This document shows positions 36,534-46,162 of a stretch of 64,000 nucleotides of DNA, one piece after another. Position numbers and translations under genes: made by a program. The DNA comes from UBA2137 sp963740205 (GTDB taxonomy: Bacteria; Pseudomonadota; Alphaproteobacteria; Micavibrionales; Micavibrionaceae). Under the pieces are notes generated by a model. That model worked only from the letters and a program-made list of their open reading frames with translations, did not search any database and was not told where the DNA came from. Where the stretch lies: the NCBI GenBank assembly GCA_963740205.1, contig CAVUDD010000005.1, positions 248,001-312,000 on the forward strand. The letters run 5' to 3'. Positions within the stretch are counted from its first letter, which is position 1, and the number at the start of each line of letters is the position of its first letter.

Positions 36534-37474
36534 GGGAGGTTAGGCTATTTTTTTGTTTTTTATGTGATTGGATGACCCAAGCAGGGATTCCTACTATAGC
36601 AGAAGCAGCGAGACCGCTCAGGCCAATCTGTACTGAAATGAGAAAAGCTTGCTCAATATCAACGCTCAAAAGTCCAAGTCCGTAAACGAAAGCGCCCTCC
36701 CTGACCCCCCAACCTCCTATGCTAATAGGAAGGCTTGCAATTATTGCAATCATAGGAAGTACGCTTAAGAGAGAAACGAGGTTGACTTCAAGTCCAGCCG
36801 CAACTGAAACAATAAATATGGCAAGGAAGTACATAAACTGAGCGACGAGACTTGATCCGACAATCATGGTGAAGTCTTTAGGGTGCGCAAAGATAGACCT
36901 CATATACTTAAAAGTCGTGGCAACGCGCTTGTGTGAACGGAAAAACTTTTTTGCGCTGGTTTTGGACAGAATAAAAAGGAGCATAGCAGTAATAATTATT
37001 CCTGCGAAAAGGCTTCCAGCAATAATAGAAAATTCGATACCTGTATGTCTTCCCGCGAAAGGCATAAAAACAGCAGCCATAATGAGTAGAGCAAAGAGTG
37101 TCATGAAGCGATCTATAAAGCTTGCCCCCAAAGCAAATAGTAAGGAGATGCCCTGTTGTATGCTCATGAAGACCTTGATAGCAAAACCACTAATTGATGT
37201 AAGAAATACAAAATTAGCTATCTGACTAGCAAAGGTAACTTTTATCGAGTCTTTGTAAGAAATTTGCGTACGCCCAGTATTTATAATAAGGGCCCAACGT
37301 ACACTAAGAACAAGCGTTTGCATTATAAGAAGGCCAACCGAAGCGAACCATACGAGTGGGCCTATGTTTATAATAATTTTAGAAGCGACAGCCCCAATCT
37401 ATCTGTAATGCTATGAGGGAGATCATTGCAACAGAAAGTAAAACTTTAAATATAAAAAAATTACTTTTTTTCAT
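36523..37474 (-). pseudogene. LPTD/UPF0104-type membrane protein, one frameshift
   Basis: A flippase-like membrane protein of the lysylphosphatidylglycerol synthase transmembrane domain family. The gene opens at ATG 37474 (AAGGA upstream) with MKKSNFFIFKVLLSVAMISL, then runs out of frame near 37395. The rest, in another frame, continues GAVASKIIINIGPLVWFASVGLL and a body with seven or eight helices, including GFAIKVFMSIQQGISLLFALG and SLPISIGGWGVREGAFVYGLGLL. GGWGVREGA is the hallmark motif. One base must be added near CAGATAGATTGG to rejoin the parts. It adjoins the interrupted ligase, overlapping by 11 bp. Confidence 0.75.
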
Positions 37475-37525
37475 GGTATTCCTTGAGGGAGAAGTTTTTC
37501 TTATAATTGAATGTTTCTATAAAAA

Positions 37526-38872
37526 CTACTTATTTTTAGGTTTTATTTTTAAGGCTTCCTCAATTGTTTTGTCACCAAAAAGCTTTTTATTTTTATCTTC
37601 CATTTTACCCATGAGGGTTGCAACAGAATCGGGACAATTTACTTTTTGTGTTTTTGCGTCTTCATCTTGCCCATATTCTTCTAGTGCATCCAAAACAGCC
37701 TGAAGTTTAGTGGTATTGTAGGAAACCGCGGGATGCCAAGTTTGGGACCTGCCCTCAGCGCTAAGCACAAGGTTACACTTCTTAAGGGTTTCAAGAATTT
37801 TCTCGATTGCGATTACGGGAGCGTTGAGTTTGTCCGCTAAGTCCTCAGTTGTGTATTCGGGCGCACCCTGTTCGTGGTGTGCAGAGCCTATATAGTATAT
37901 ACACCCGAGACCATAGGCCTGAATTAGCCTAGGTGACAAAATAAAAGACGTTCGAGTTTTTTTGATGAATTTTGGATTTTGCACATAAAAGGCAATGTTA
38001 CATCCAATAAGAACAACCAACCAACCCACATAAACCCAAATCATAAATAGAATGAGGGTTGCAAACGCAGCATAAATTGCCACGTATCCTGTTGCGTTAG
38101 CGACAAAAACTGCAAATGCAAAACCCATAAATTTCCAAATCAGAGCAGCAAACAGACCACCTATAAAGGCGGGATAGGCGCGCACCCTTGTATTAGGAAT
38201 AAATATATAGAGAAACATAAAGCCAATTGTTAGGACCAACCAAGGGACCAACCAACCCATAAGCGGGACAAAAGGTGCGATAAAACTTGTACCTTCAAGT
38301 TTTGTGAAAATTGGAGAGTGCCTCACCATAGAGGTTGCGCTGGTGGACAGGAAAATTGCCAAAGGTCCCACAAAAAGAACAGTCAAATAATCGCTGATTC
38401 TACGCGCCATGGAGCGGCCTGTTCCGACACGCCATATTGCATTGAAGGCCCATTCAATTTTTTGCATAAGCGCAATAACTGAATAAATAAGAAGAGCCAA
38501 ACCAACTACACCAAGAACCCCGACCTCTATATTGTCAACAAAGGAAACTATCTTTTCTGTGATTTCGGCACTTTGCTGGCGTCCCAACCCTGAAAGGAGC
38601 TGACTAAGCATCGGCTCAATTTGGTTGTGAATTCCCAAACCCTTTAGTACAGAAAAACTCAGAGCAATAAGGGGGACAAGTGTAATAAGAGTTGTATAAA
38701 CAAGGCTCATTGCGCGTAGCGAGAATTGCCCATCGGACACGTCACGCGCTATAGCATAAAATACGCGCAAAGATTGATAACCCTTGCGGACAAAAAAGTT
38801 CTTTTCAGATAAATTAATGCTTAAAAAATGTTGAATCTGTTTTTGGAGTTTTTGTTTTAAAATATTTGCCAT
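37526..38872 (-). CDS. YihY/BrkB family inner-membrane protein
   Basis: A 448-residue member of the YihY family (formerly mis-called RNase BN). The membrane part has six helices in residues about 45-300; markers are SLRAMSLVYTTLITLVPLIALSF, the long helix LGVLGVVGLALLIYSVIAL-like segment, and RRISDYLTVLFVGPLAIFLS. The C-terminal 150 residues are soluble, with a winged-helix-like TEDLADKLNAPVIAIEKILETLKKCNLV that may bind a partner or nucleic acid. Function is not settled; family members affect envelope integrity. It lies 15 bp downstream of mltA. Confidence 0.88.
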   Translation of the reverse strand: MANILKQKLQKQIQHFLSINLSEKNFFVRKGYQSLRVFYAIARDVSDGQFSLRAMSLVYTTLITLVPLIALSFSVLKGLGIHNQIEPMLSQLLSGLGRQQSAEITEKIVSFVDNIEVGVLGVVGLALLIYSVIALMQKIEWAFNAIWRVGTGRSMARRISDYLTVLFVGPLAIFLSTSATSMVRHSPIFTKLEGTSFIAPFVPLMGWLVPWLVLTIGFMFLYIFIPNTRVRAYPAFIGGLFAALIWKFMGFAFAVFVANATGYVAIYAAFATLILFMIWVYVGWLVVLIGCNIAFYVQNPKFIKKTRTSFILSPRLIQAYGLGCIYYIGSAHHEQGAPEYTTEDLADKLNAPVIAIEKILETLKKCNLVLSAEGRSQTWHPAVSYNTTKLQAVLDALEEYGQDEDAKTQKVNCPDSVATLMGKMEDKNKKLFGDKTIEEALKIKPKNK

Positions 38873-38887
38873 AGGTTGAGGTTACCT

Positions 38888-40084
38888 TTAAAGGGCGCTT
38901 ATATCTAGAAAATTAGGAAGCAATAACCAATATCTTCCCTCTGATTTCATGTGGCCTGCCGTGTATTCTGCCCTGTCACCGTGCCCCCAAAAGACATCTC
39001 CGCGCACAGCGCCCTTAATGGCGCCTCCCGTGTCTTGCCCTACCATAAGGCGCTGAATATCTCTTTCGCCCTTTATCGGTGCTTTGATATCAACCCAGAA
39101 TGGAAGCCCATAAGGAAAACGCCCGTGGTCAATGGCAAGTGAGCGTTCAGCCGTCAAAACAACATTTTCACCACCCACGGCACCATCAACTGTTTTTTCT
39201 TCAAAGAAAACATAGGAACGGTTTTCATTCATAATATCTTGAGCTTTGTCAGGATTAGATTTTAGCCAATCACGTATTGTTTGAAGGGAGACTTCCTCTT
39301 TTTGAAGTTCTCCCAGTTCAATTAGCTTTTTGCCGATAGCAGTGTAGATGTGTCCATTTTGACCAGCGTAGCCAACACGCACAGTCTCACCTGTATCAAG
39401 ATCAATAACTCCTGAGCCCTGTATCTCAAGAAAGAAGGCATCAACAGCATCATCAACCCAGAAAAGAACATTATCTTGCTCGGGTGGAAGTTTGCTTGCG
39501 ATAATTTCCGATCTGTCCTCGTATGGTTTTAATTTACCATCAACAACGCGCCCCGCAATACGCTGACCTTTTAATTCATCACGAAAGTTTCCTAAATCCA
39601 CCATGACAAGGTCATCAGGTCTCGCTCGTAATTTTACATTATAAAGCTCACTTTGAGTTCGTGATCCCTTAAGTGAGGCCTCGTAATAACCTGTAAAAAG
39701 ACCAGTTTCCTTATGAAGTGAATCGCGTACTGATACAGGTGTAAAATTAGCCTCTATCCATGATGTTAAATCCTCGGCTTTAGGTAATGTTGCGCAGAGG
39801 GATTGCCATTGTTCTACGGTTCCCCATTTGGGGTCGCTTACATAAGTTGTATTTGAATCTTTCTTACCAATGCGAGTACAGGTTTTTTCAAAGGCGTTTA
39901 AAAACTCTTGAGGATTTGAGTCCGGCCAAGCGGGAAGATTAGAAAATGTTGAGGGTGAAAAAATCGTTTTAGATGTATCTGGCACGGGCGTTTTTTCCTT
40001 GGGCATATCAGACATTATGCCACAGCCTGCAAGTGCAACCAGTCCAAAAGTAATAACACCTACAATAAAAACCTTAGGAGGCAT
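38888..40084 (-). CDS. mltA: Membrane-bound lytic murein transglycosylase A
   Basis: MltA cleaves the MurNAc-GlcNAc bond in peptidoglycan to form 1,6-anhydro ends at the outer membrane. From ATG 40084 the protein is 398 residues and starts with a lipoprotein signal (MPPKVFIVGVITFGLVALAGC). Longer frames upstream lack such a signal. The MltA domain shows VRDSLHKETGLFTGYYEASL and the 3D domain shows MVGQDTGGAIKGAVRGDVFWG with the catalytic Asp. The start overlaps the end of the Tim44-like gene by 11 bp, an alphaproteobacterial pairing. Confidence 0.92.
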   Translation of the reverse strand: MPPKVFIVGVITFGLVALAGCGIMSDMPKEKTPVPDTSKTIFSPSTFSNLPAWPDSNPQEFLNAFEKTCTRIGKKDSNTTYVSDPKWGTVEQWQSLCATLPKAEDLTSWIEANFTPVSVRDSLHKETGLFTGYYEASLKGSRTQSELYNVKLRARPDDLVMVDLGNFRDELKGQRIAGRVVDGKLKPYEDRSEIIASKLPPEQDNVLFWVDDAVDAFFLEIQGSGVIDLDTGETVRVGYAGQNGHIYTAIGKKLIELGELQKEEVSLQTIRDWLKSNPDKAQDIMNENRSYVFFEEKTVDGAVGGENVVLTAERSLAIDHGRFPYGLPFWVDIKAPIKGERDIQRLMVGQDTGGAIKGAVRGDVFWGHGDRAEYTAGHMKSEGRYWLLLPNFLDISAL

Positions 40085-40796
40085 CAGGCACGGGCGTTTT
40101 GTGAGGTTCCGGATCGCCATCTTTTGTTTCAAAAACCTGCCATGTCGGGTCTTTGGATTTTGTATCGCGCCCGAACGTCCATAGGTCAACCATCTCAGTA
40201 ATACGATCTGAATCGCCACTAATGATTTTCCCATTTTTATCTTTAATAACAGCTGTTTCTTCCGCGTAAATTCTGAAGGTTACAAAGGTGACGTTACCCT
40301 TAAGCCCCGCCTCAACGATATCCATTTTTTGTACAGCGTGAATTTCTGTTTCAACTGTTTCCCCTGACTTATCGCGCGCATCAATGGCCTTTGAAAAAGA
40401 TTTGTACACTGATGGTGCGAGGAGTTCGGATAAAGTGTCTTTGTCGCCTTCTGCAAAGGCCTCAACAACAATAACAAAAGCGTCCTTTGCTTTTTCGATA
40501 AAATCAGACGGATGGAAAGATTTGTCTTTCTTAAGAATTTTCAAAATACCATCTTTTGCCTCATCATTTTCAAAGGATAATGAATCCAAGTCAGCACTCA
40601 AGCTGTCATCAATACGCATAGATTGTCCCTCAATGGGGTCTTGAGTTACGGACTTGCTTGTGTTGTTATCTTTTAAATAAGGATTGGGGCGGGATTTTTC
40701 GTCGCCATGGCGTGTACCAAGAACGTTGCGAAGCCACATAACCAAAACGGCTGCAACTATGATATAAACTAGTAGATCTCCGGGAATGCCACCCAT
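40074..40796 (-). CDS. Tim44/TimA-like domain protein
   Basis: A 240-residue protein with an N-terminal transmembrane anchor (LLVYIIVAAVLVMWLRNVLG) and a C-terminal Tim44-like domain (DFIEKAKDAFVIVVEAFAEGDKDTLSELLAPSVYKSF, VTFVTFRIYAEETAVI, MVDLWTFGRD). In mitochondria Tim44 tethers Hsp70 to the import motor. The alphaproteobacterial relative (TimA) is anchored in the inner membrane and usually lies near mltA and secB, as here. Its bacterial role is not clear. Confidence 0.88.
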   Translation of the reverse strand: MGGIPGDLLVYIIVAAVLVMWLRNVLGTRHGDEKSRPNPYLKDNNTSKSVTQDPIEGQSMRIDDSLSADLDSLSFENDEAKDGILKILKKDKSFHPSDFIEKAKDAFVIVVEAFAEGDKDTLSELLAPSVYKSFSKAIDARDKSGETVETEIHAVQKMDIVEAGLKGNVTFVTFRIYAEETAVIKDKNGKIISGDSDRITEMVDLWTFGRDTKSKDPTWQVFETKDGDPEPHKTPVPDAS

Positions 40797-40888
40797 AATA
40801 ATATTATCCTTTATTTTTAATATCGTTTAAAAGGAACGAGTTTCAATACTTGGATAGGTTTACACTATAGACAGACAAAGGAAAAGAG

Positions 40889-41401
40889 ATGACCGATAAA
40901 GACACTAAAAAAGAAGAGCCTCAACAAGCTAAAAGCCTAAATATGCAAATAATGGCTCAATATGTTCGTGATATTTCTTTTGAGAATCCCCAAGCACCAC
41001 TGTCCTTGCGCGCAGATTCAACCATTCCACAGACTGACATTTCATTTGGGCTGGATACCCGAAAAATCGAAGATGATAATGTTGCAGATCTTTTTGAAGT
41101 TGTTCTGAAGGTTACTGCAACAGCGAAGCGAGAAGAGACAACGGTGTTTGTATGTGAGGTTGAGTACGCAACTTTAGTTTCTGTTGCCAATATTCCAGAT
41201 GAGAAAAAACATCCCATGTTGTTTATTGAGGTTCCGCGTCTCTCATTCCCATTCATTAGAAGATTAATTGCTGATCTCACACAAGAAGGCGGTTTCCCAC
41301 CATTACTTCTTAACCCTGTTGATTTCACTGCACTTTATATGCAGAGAATGCAGGAAGAAGCAGACAAAAACTCAACGGGTAAAGAAAAGAAAGCGTCTTA
41401 A
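40889..41401 (+). CDS. secB: Protein-export chaperone SecB
   Basis: SecB keeps preproteins unfolded and hands them to SecA. The 170-residue protein has the family core QYVRDISFENPQAP at the N-terminus, VCEVEYATLVSVANI and FIEVPRLSFPFIRRLIADLTQEGGFPPLLLNPVDFTALY near the end. GAAAAGAG precedes the ATG. It converges on dnaQ with a 4-bp overlap, the usual order in alphaproteobacteria. Confidence 0.95.
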   Translation: MTDKDTKKEEPQQAKSLNMQIMAQYVRDISFENPQAPLSLRADSTIPQTDISFGLDTRKIEDDNVADLFEVVLKVTATAKREETTVFVCEVEYATLVSVANIPDEKKHPMLFIEVPRLSFPFIRRLIADLTQEGGFPPLLLNPVDFTALYMQRMQEEADKNSTGKEKKAS

Positions 41402-42093
41402 TCTTTATAGTCATCCCAAAGCGGATTTTCTAATTCTTTAACCATTAATTCATGCGCCCTTTTCTCATCTTCATTGAGAGGGAAGGCGCGTGGTTCCCTG
41501 TATGGTTTTTCGTTGGGGGCGCTTAAGGCGCTTGAATTCTGGGTAATTTTTGATTTATCAGCAGTTAGTTCCAGACCATGTTGGCGTCCACCCATAAGCT
41601 CAAGATAAACCTCTGCAAGAAGTTCGGAGTCAAGAAGGGCTCCGTGAAACTCACGGTTGGAATTATCAATGTTGAAACGGCGACAAAGGGCGTCAAGATT
41701 TGCTGGGGAGCCCGGAAACTTCCTGCGCGCAATTGCAAGCGTATCAATGGCGTCTTTTAGATTGAAGGTGGGAAATCCAAAGGTTTTCAATTCAGAATTT
41801 AGGAATTTTATATCGAATTCAGCATTATGTATGACCAGCCTACTATCCCCGACAAAATCAAGAAAATCACCAACGATTTCACCAAATGTTGGCTTGTCCT
41901 TTAGGAATTCTTCTGTAATTCCGTGAACGGCCACTGCTTCTGCTGGAACATCACGTTCAGGATTAATATATTGCCAATAGGTTCTTCCTGTAGGAACAAA
42001 ATTGATTGTCTCTAGGCAACCAATCTCGATAATACGGTCACCCTTATCTGGGTCAAAACCTGTTGTTTCTGTATCAAGAATAATTTCACGCAT
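41398..42093 (-). CDS. dnaQ: DNA polymerase III subunit epsilon
   Basis: DnaQ is the 3'-5' proofreading exonuclease of the replicase. The 231-residue protein has ExoI ILDTETTGFDPDKGDRIIEIG, ExoII VIHNAEFDIKFLNSEL and ExoIII HGALLDSELLAEVYLEL, giving the DEDDh residues. The C-terminal tail (residues about 180-231) is where the alpha subunit would bind. Its start overlaps the coaE end by 8 bp. Confidence 0.95.
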   Translation of the reverse strand: MREIILDTETTGFDPDKGDRIIEIGCLETINFVPTGRTYWQYINPERDVPAEAVAVHGITEEFLKDKPTFGEIVGDFLDFVGDSRLVIHNAEFDIKFLNSELKTFGFPTFNLKDAIDTLAIARRKFPGSPANLDALCRRFNIDNSNREFHGALLDSELLAEVYLELMGGRQHGLELTADKSKITQNSSALSAPNEKPYREPRAFPLNEDEKRAHELMVKELENPLWDDYKD

Positions 42094-42694
42094 GATGTAT
42101 ATTTTTCCTTATGTCAGCCAGTATAGAGCGAACTTGTGTCATAGAAAAGGCGCGACCTAGCCCTGTGTTGATAACGTAATCTGCATTGGTGCGCTTAAAG
42201 CTATCGGGATATTGTCTACTAAGGATTGCATGGAATTTTTCTTCTGTCATTCCAGAGCGAGAAAGGGCGCGCTTCCTTTGTACAAAGGCGGGAGCAGAGG
42301 CAACAATTATCCTATCAAATTTAATGTCACTTCCTGTTTCAAAGAGAAGCGGTATATCAAACAGGATAATATCTGTGCCAGCACGTGTATGTGTTTTTGC
42401 AAAGGCGTCTTGTGTATCCCATATATAGGGATGGATAAGGCTCTCCAATTGTTCGCGCTTTTCATTGCTAGAAAAAACAATATTTCCAAGTGAGACTCTG
42501 TTTATGCGTTGTGCTTTTTTGTCCCAACATTCAGGAAAGGCATCAATGATGTTTTTGAAGACGGGACTGCCTAATGTTAACGCCTTATGTGTCCATGCAT
42601 CAGAATCATAAACAGGAATATTGTTTGCAGCAAACATGTTTGCGACTGTAGATTTTCCCATGGCAATAGAGCCTGTCAGAGCAATACGTATCAT
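42086..42694 (-). CDS. coaE: Dephospho-CoA kinase
   Basis: CoaE phosphorylates the 3'-OH of dephospho-CoA, the last step of coenzyme A synthesis. The 202-residue protein has the P-loop GSIAMGKSTVANMF, the DSDAWTHKAL motif and the lid region DIPLLFETG with VASAPAFVQRKRALSRSG. It overlaps the upstream kinase-regulator gene by 4 bp and dnaQ by 8 bp, so the three are probably one transcript. Confidence 0.95.
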   Translation of the reverse strand: MIRIALTGSIAMGKSTVANMFAANNIPVYDSDAWTHKALTLGSPVFKNIIDAFPECWDKKAQRINRVSLGNIVFSSNEKREQLESLIHPYIWDTQDAFAKTHTRAGTDIILFDIPLLFETGSDIKFDRIIVASAPAFVQRKRALSRSGMTEEKFHAILSRQYPDSFKRTNADYVINTGLGRAFSMTQVRSILADIRKNIHHA

Positions 42695-43539
42695 TGTGTA
42701 ATCTGATAGCCGCGTTTTTGTAAGAGGATGAAAATTTCAGCAGCGGTTTCTTCAACCGAACGCCTTGTTACATCTATAATAGGCCAGCCTTGTTCTCTGA
42801 AAAATCTTCGCGCTTTTGCAACTTCATCCTCTACGGCTTCAGGGTCGAGATAGCTGTTATTAAGAAGAGAAAGCTGTGAGGCCTCAATTTTCATACGACT
42901 GGAGCGCAATTGAATAAGACGGTCTGGAGATTCTGTGAGGCCCACAAAAAGAGGCTTTTTGAGTTTTAGTATATTTTCCGGCATTACAAATCCTGGTACC
43001 AGCGGAATATTGGCAGCCTTAACTCCGCGTCTTGCAAGATAAACACAAGTAGGCGTTTTTGAGGTTCTTGAAACACCAACCAGAATAACATCTGCCTCCT
43101 CAATACCTTGAAAATTTTGTCCATCATCAAAGCCCAAGGCAAAATCAATAGCATCAACACGTTTGAAATAATCCTCGTTCATTGCGTGTTGCGCACCAGG
43201 GATACCTTGAACAGGTTGTCCAATGTAGGACGAAAGCGCCTTAAGGATTGGGTCCATAACGGCAATACAGGGGATTTCAAGAGAGTGACAAAAAGACCTC
43301 AAACGTTTGCGCATGTTATTGTCAACAAAGGTAAAAAACACAGGCCCTTTATCTTTTTCAATCGCCTCTAAAACACGAGCAAGTTGTTTTTCTGTACGTA
43401 TTAATGGCCAGTAATGCTCAATTGGGGACAGATTTGAAAATTGTGCGAATGCAGCGCGCGCTAAACCTTGCAGGGTTGAACCTGTTGCGTCAGATACAAG
43501 GTGAAAATGGAAATTGGTCGTTGTGGTTTCATTTGCCAT
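42691..43539 (-). CDS. ppsR: Pyruvate, phosphate dikinase/PEP synthase regulatory protein
   Basis: A DUF299-family bifunctional serine/threonine kinase and Pi-dependent phosphorylase that switches PEP synthase or PPDK on and off. The 282-residue protein has the N-terminal HLVSDATGSTLQGLARAAFAQF and the atypical P-loop GVSRTSKTPTCVYLA. The C-terminal half includes RRFFREQGWPIIDVTRRSVEETAAEI. Which of the two target enzymes it controls cannot be told. Position upstream of coaE-dnaQ is conserved in alphaproteobacteria. Confidence 0.93.
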   Translation of the reverse strand: MANETTTTNFHFHLVSDATGSTLQGLARAAFAQFSNLSPIEHYWPLIRTEKQLARVLEAIEKDKGPVFFTFVDNNMRKRLRSFCHSLEIPCIAVMDPILKALSSYIGQPVQGIPGAQHAMNEDYFKRVDAIDFALGFDDGQNFQGIEEADVILVGVSRTSKTPTCVYLARRGVKAANIPLVPGFVMPENILKLKKPLFVGLTESPDRLIQLRSSRMKIEASQLSLLNNSYLDPEAVEDEVAKARRFFREQGWPIIDVTRRSVEETAAEIFILLQKRGYQITQ

Positions 43540-43583
43540 GATGAAACATCATAGACATTGTTTTAACTCAAATGAAGAGATGA

Positions 43584-44609
43584 TTAATGCTGGTCAGGAA
43601 AAATCTTTGAAGCCAGAGTGCGATCTCTAAAGCGAATACCAGCAACTTCTACAGATTCCAAGTCACTTATGATATGGAGCAAGTGCGTCTGACAAATTTC
43701 ATCAGGTAGGAGCGAGAATTCGGGTGCGCGAGTTAAGTCCTTTTCATTTCCTTCAAAGTAACTTTGGAAACCCGAAAGATTGGCTATTTCTTTCATGAAC
43801 TCAGCATTAAAGCGAGTTCTTCCAAAGGTATTTCCTTGCTCTAGGATACGGTCATCCATATAGGACAACGTATCACGGTCACAGAATGTCACACGATCAT
43901 GGTCGCGGTACCATGTTTTAAAGGCCTGCCATTGGGCGTCCTCCAAACCTTTTGCGCTCTGCATGGAGGGGTGAGTTAATTTGCGAACAAATGCCAATGC
44001 CATGTCACCATTTTCGAATGCCGTAACGTGACGCCATAGACTGTCGTCGCCAGAATTAAGAATTTCCCATGAGCAAAGAATGCTAAATGAAGAGATATCT
44101 GCTTGGCGAAAACGTTCCCACTTAAGATAATCTTCTGGATGAAGCTCTGCACTTAATGCGCCTGTGTAGGTTTCGAACCAGATATCACGAAGCGCGTAAA
44201 GAAAATCAAAGAAGAGCGTATTTCTCAAGAATGGAGAATCTTGCAAGATTTCAGCAGTCCCCTCATCAAGCCCAACGGTCAAATGATGTGTTGATGAGTC
44301 AAAATAGTATCCAGTATCTTCTTTAGATAATGAGATTGTCCACTTCTCAAGTGGAAGTGAAAAAAGTAAAGCTGCTGCGCTCTCAGATTCAAGTGCCATG
44401 GAGAGACACCATGCTAGCGCTGATCCAGCGTTGTTCACATGCTCAAGATGCTCGTCACTTGTTGCTTCTGATGTGTCAACATGATCAAGAAGTGCGGAAA
44501 ATTTGAAATGAGATCCACGCAGTTCCACCTTTTGGCATGGGGGAACGCCTCCTTCATCATAAGAAGGAAGAGTAAGATCAAATTTTTTATATGTTTGCAC
44601 TTCTTTCAT
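43584..44609 (-). CDS. Hypothetical protein, paralogue of its upstream neighbour
   Basis: A 341-residue soluble protein without signal peptide. It aligns by eye with the larger gene at 44676-46004: QADISSFSILCSWEILN matches QADLSLFMIRTAWELQL, and the stretch LTVGLDEGTAEIL-LYALRDIWFETYTG matches INPDLEESYRVLLAASQLRQAWQH. This resembles the DUF6782 putative-metallopeptidase type, but the place where such families have HExxH reads LYALRDIW here, so it is probably not an active protease. The pair likely arose by tandem duplication and divergence. Function unknown. Confidence 0.6.
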   Translation of the reverse strand: MKEVQTYKKFDLTLPSYDEGGVPPCQKVELRGSHFKFSALLDHVDTSEATSDEHLEHVNNAGSALAWCLSMALESESAAALLFSLPLEKWTISLSKEDTGYYFDSSTHHLTVGLDEGTAEILQDSPFLRNTLFFDFLYALRDIWFETYTGALSAELHPEDYLKWERFRQADISSFSILCSWEILNSGDDSLWRHVTAFENGDMALAFVRKLTHPSMQSAKGLEDAQWQAFKTWYRDHDRVTFCDRDTLSYMDDRILEQGNTFGRTRFNAEFMKEIANLSGFQSYFEGNEKDLTRAPEFSLLPDEICQTHLLHIISDLESVEVAGIRFRDRTLASKIFPDQH

Positions 44610-44675
44610 GAAGGCTCCGATGTATTTGATGCGTCCTTTGCAAGAGAGTCTCGCAAAGGAGCTGGTGTGACGTTC

Positions 44676-46004
44676 TTAAAACTGACCAAAAGGTATAATC
44701 GTTCCCTCTGACCCCTTGCCGTTGGAAACTTTCTTGTGAGCAACTTGAGATATTTCTCTGTGCATCTTAGGGAAAGCCACCACACGAGCATTGGGAGAGT
44801 TGTTATACCCTAAGTTATCCACATTTGTCTCTTTATTTTTTGATTCGGAGCCAAGAGTGTCTTTTAAGGCGATATTTTCTTCTGCCTCAGTAAATGAGTT
44901 TTCAAACTTAATGAACCATAGAAAGTTGGCATTTGAACGGTCGCGCACTTCATAGAAAATTGGATCATCCATTACTGTTGTAATATAGCCTGAGAGGTAA
45001 TTCTGACCATATGGTGTTTCACCCAAGGAAGAAATCAGAGCCAAAGTTGCTTGACGAGACAATTCTTCTGATCTGTCAAAGCTGCCTTTTACAGGACCAG
45101 AAAGCATACGCTGAATAAAATTGCGGTCATGTTTACGGCAACGCTCCGATAAGAACCAGGCCTCTATAAGCGCTAAGCCAGCGCGTCCATTATTTAATGT
45201 ACGGAAGTCATTGCAAACTTCGCGAGCAAAGGCGCGCCCCAAGTCTGAAAGTGCTGAATTCTCAACTAGCTCCCAGGCTTGTTTGTGACCAGCAAGCTGT
45301 AATTCCCATGCTGTTCTAATCATGAAGAGTGATAAGTCTGCAGCTTGAAGTCTATTAATCAAAATACCGTGATCTGGGAAAAAGGCCATAGGATCAACCG
45401 CAACACCTTTTTTATGCTGCCATGCCTGTCTAAGTTGCGAAGCGGCAAGTAAAACTCTGTATGACTCTTCCAAATCTGGATTAATCAATATCGTATTTGC
45501 GTTGCGATCATAATCGGCCGTTTCAGCCTGTGTAGACCATGTTAGTGTAATGCCGTTTTCATCTGCAAACTGAAGGAAAGTTTTTAAAACACGACTTTCC
45601 TCAAGAATGGAAATGAATTTTTTCATATTTGGAGCCTTGGCTCTTTCTGCGCATAAAGCATCCGCTTCTGCTGTGAAAAGGTTATTGATGTGACCATCTT
45701 CACGTTTGAATTCTTCTGAAATCGCCTCGTATGAAGCCACTTTCTTTTGTAAGTCGCCCAATTCTTTTGTGATGTCTTCGAGAAGGGAAAGGTCAAACAG
45801 TCCCTCATCTTCAAAGTTTTCTGTATTATCAAGGAAGAACAATGGCTCTTCGCCAATCAGAGTTGAGCGTACAGGTTGCTTTCCATTTAGCGTATATGCA
45901 AATCTGCATCCCTCGGCTGGAGTAAAATCTATTAAAAAGTCTCTATCTGATGGTCCACTCATATCGTGCCCCGTTGCTCTTGTGTTTTCATATCCATCCC
46001 TCAT
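44676..46004 (-). CDS. Hypothetical protein related to DUF6782 (metallopeptidase-like)
   Basis: A 442-residue soluble protein. The middle has a region reminiscent of zinc-metallopeptidase folds: NANTILINPDLEESYRVLLAASQLRQAWQHKKGV, where QLRQAW takes the position of an HExxH-like helix but lacks both His. The following helices (LQAADLSLFMIRTAWELQLAGHK, LALIEAWFLSERCRKHD) are shared with the shorter downstream gene. A C-terminal low-complexity linker holds Lys, Asn and Glu. No signal peptide. It starts the two-gene series; 66 bp separate the genes. The family assignment is tentative. Confidence 0.6.
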   Translation of the reverse strand: MRDGYENTRATGHDMSGPSDRDFLIDFTPAEGCRFAYTLNGKQPVRSTLIGEEPLFFLDNTENFEDEGLFDLSLLEDITKELGDLQKKVASYEAISEEFKREDGHINNLFTAEADALCAERAKAPNMKKFISILEESRVLKTFLQFADENGITLTWSTQAETADYDRNANTILINPDLEESYRVLLAASQLRQAWQHKKGVAVDPMAFFPDHGILINRLQAADLSLFMIRTAWELQLAGHKQAWELVENSALSDLGRAFAREVCNDFRTLNNGRAGLALIEAWFLSERCRKHDRNFIQRMLSGPVKGSFDRSEELSRQATLALISSLGETPYGQNYLSGYITTVMDDPIFYEVRDRSNANFLWFIKFENSFTEAEENIALKDTLGSESKNKETNVDNLGYNNSPNARVVAFPKMHREISQVAHKKVSNGKGSEGTIIPFGQF

Positions 46005-46162
46005 GGATACCCCTACCCTTCCTATTATGGCGACAAGTGGTTAACGGAATCCTACCAAATAGGAAAAAATTGCCTTATTAACCAGTAGTTTACATATTTT
46101 CTGAGAAGATGGTTGATATTTAAGTGTTTTTTCTCCAAAATAATTTTGAAAAAAGGTTACAA

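Noticed and set aside
28516..37474. Recent horizontal island with insertion sequence
   Set aside because: I found no transposase, integrase, tRNA-flanking repeat or clear base-composition change; the tRNA-Ala at 27803 is near but no direct repeat was seen.
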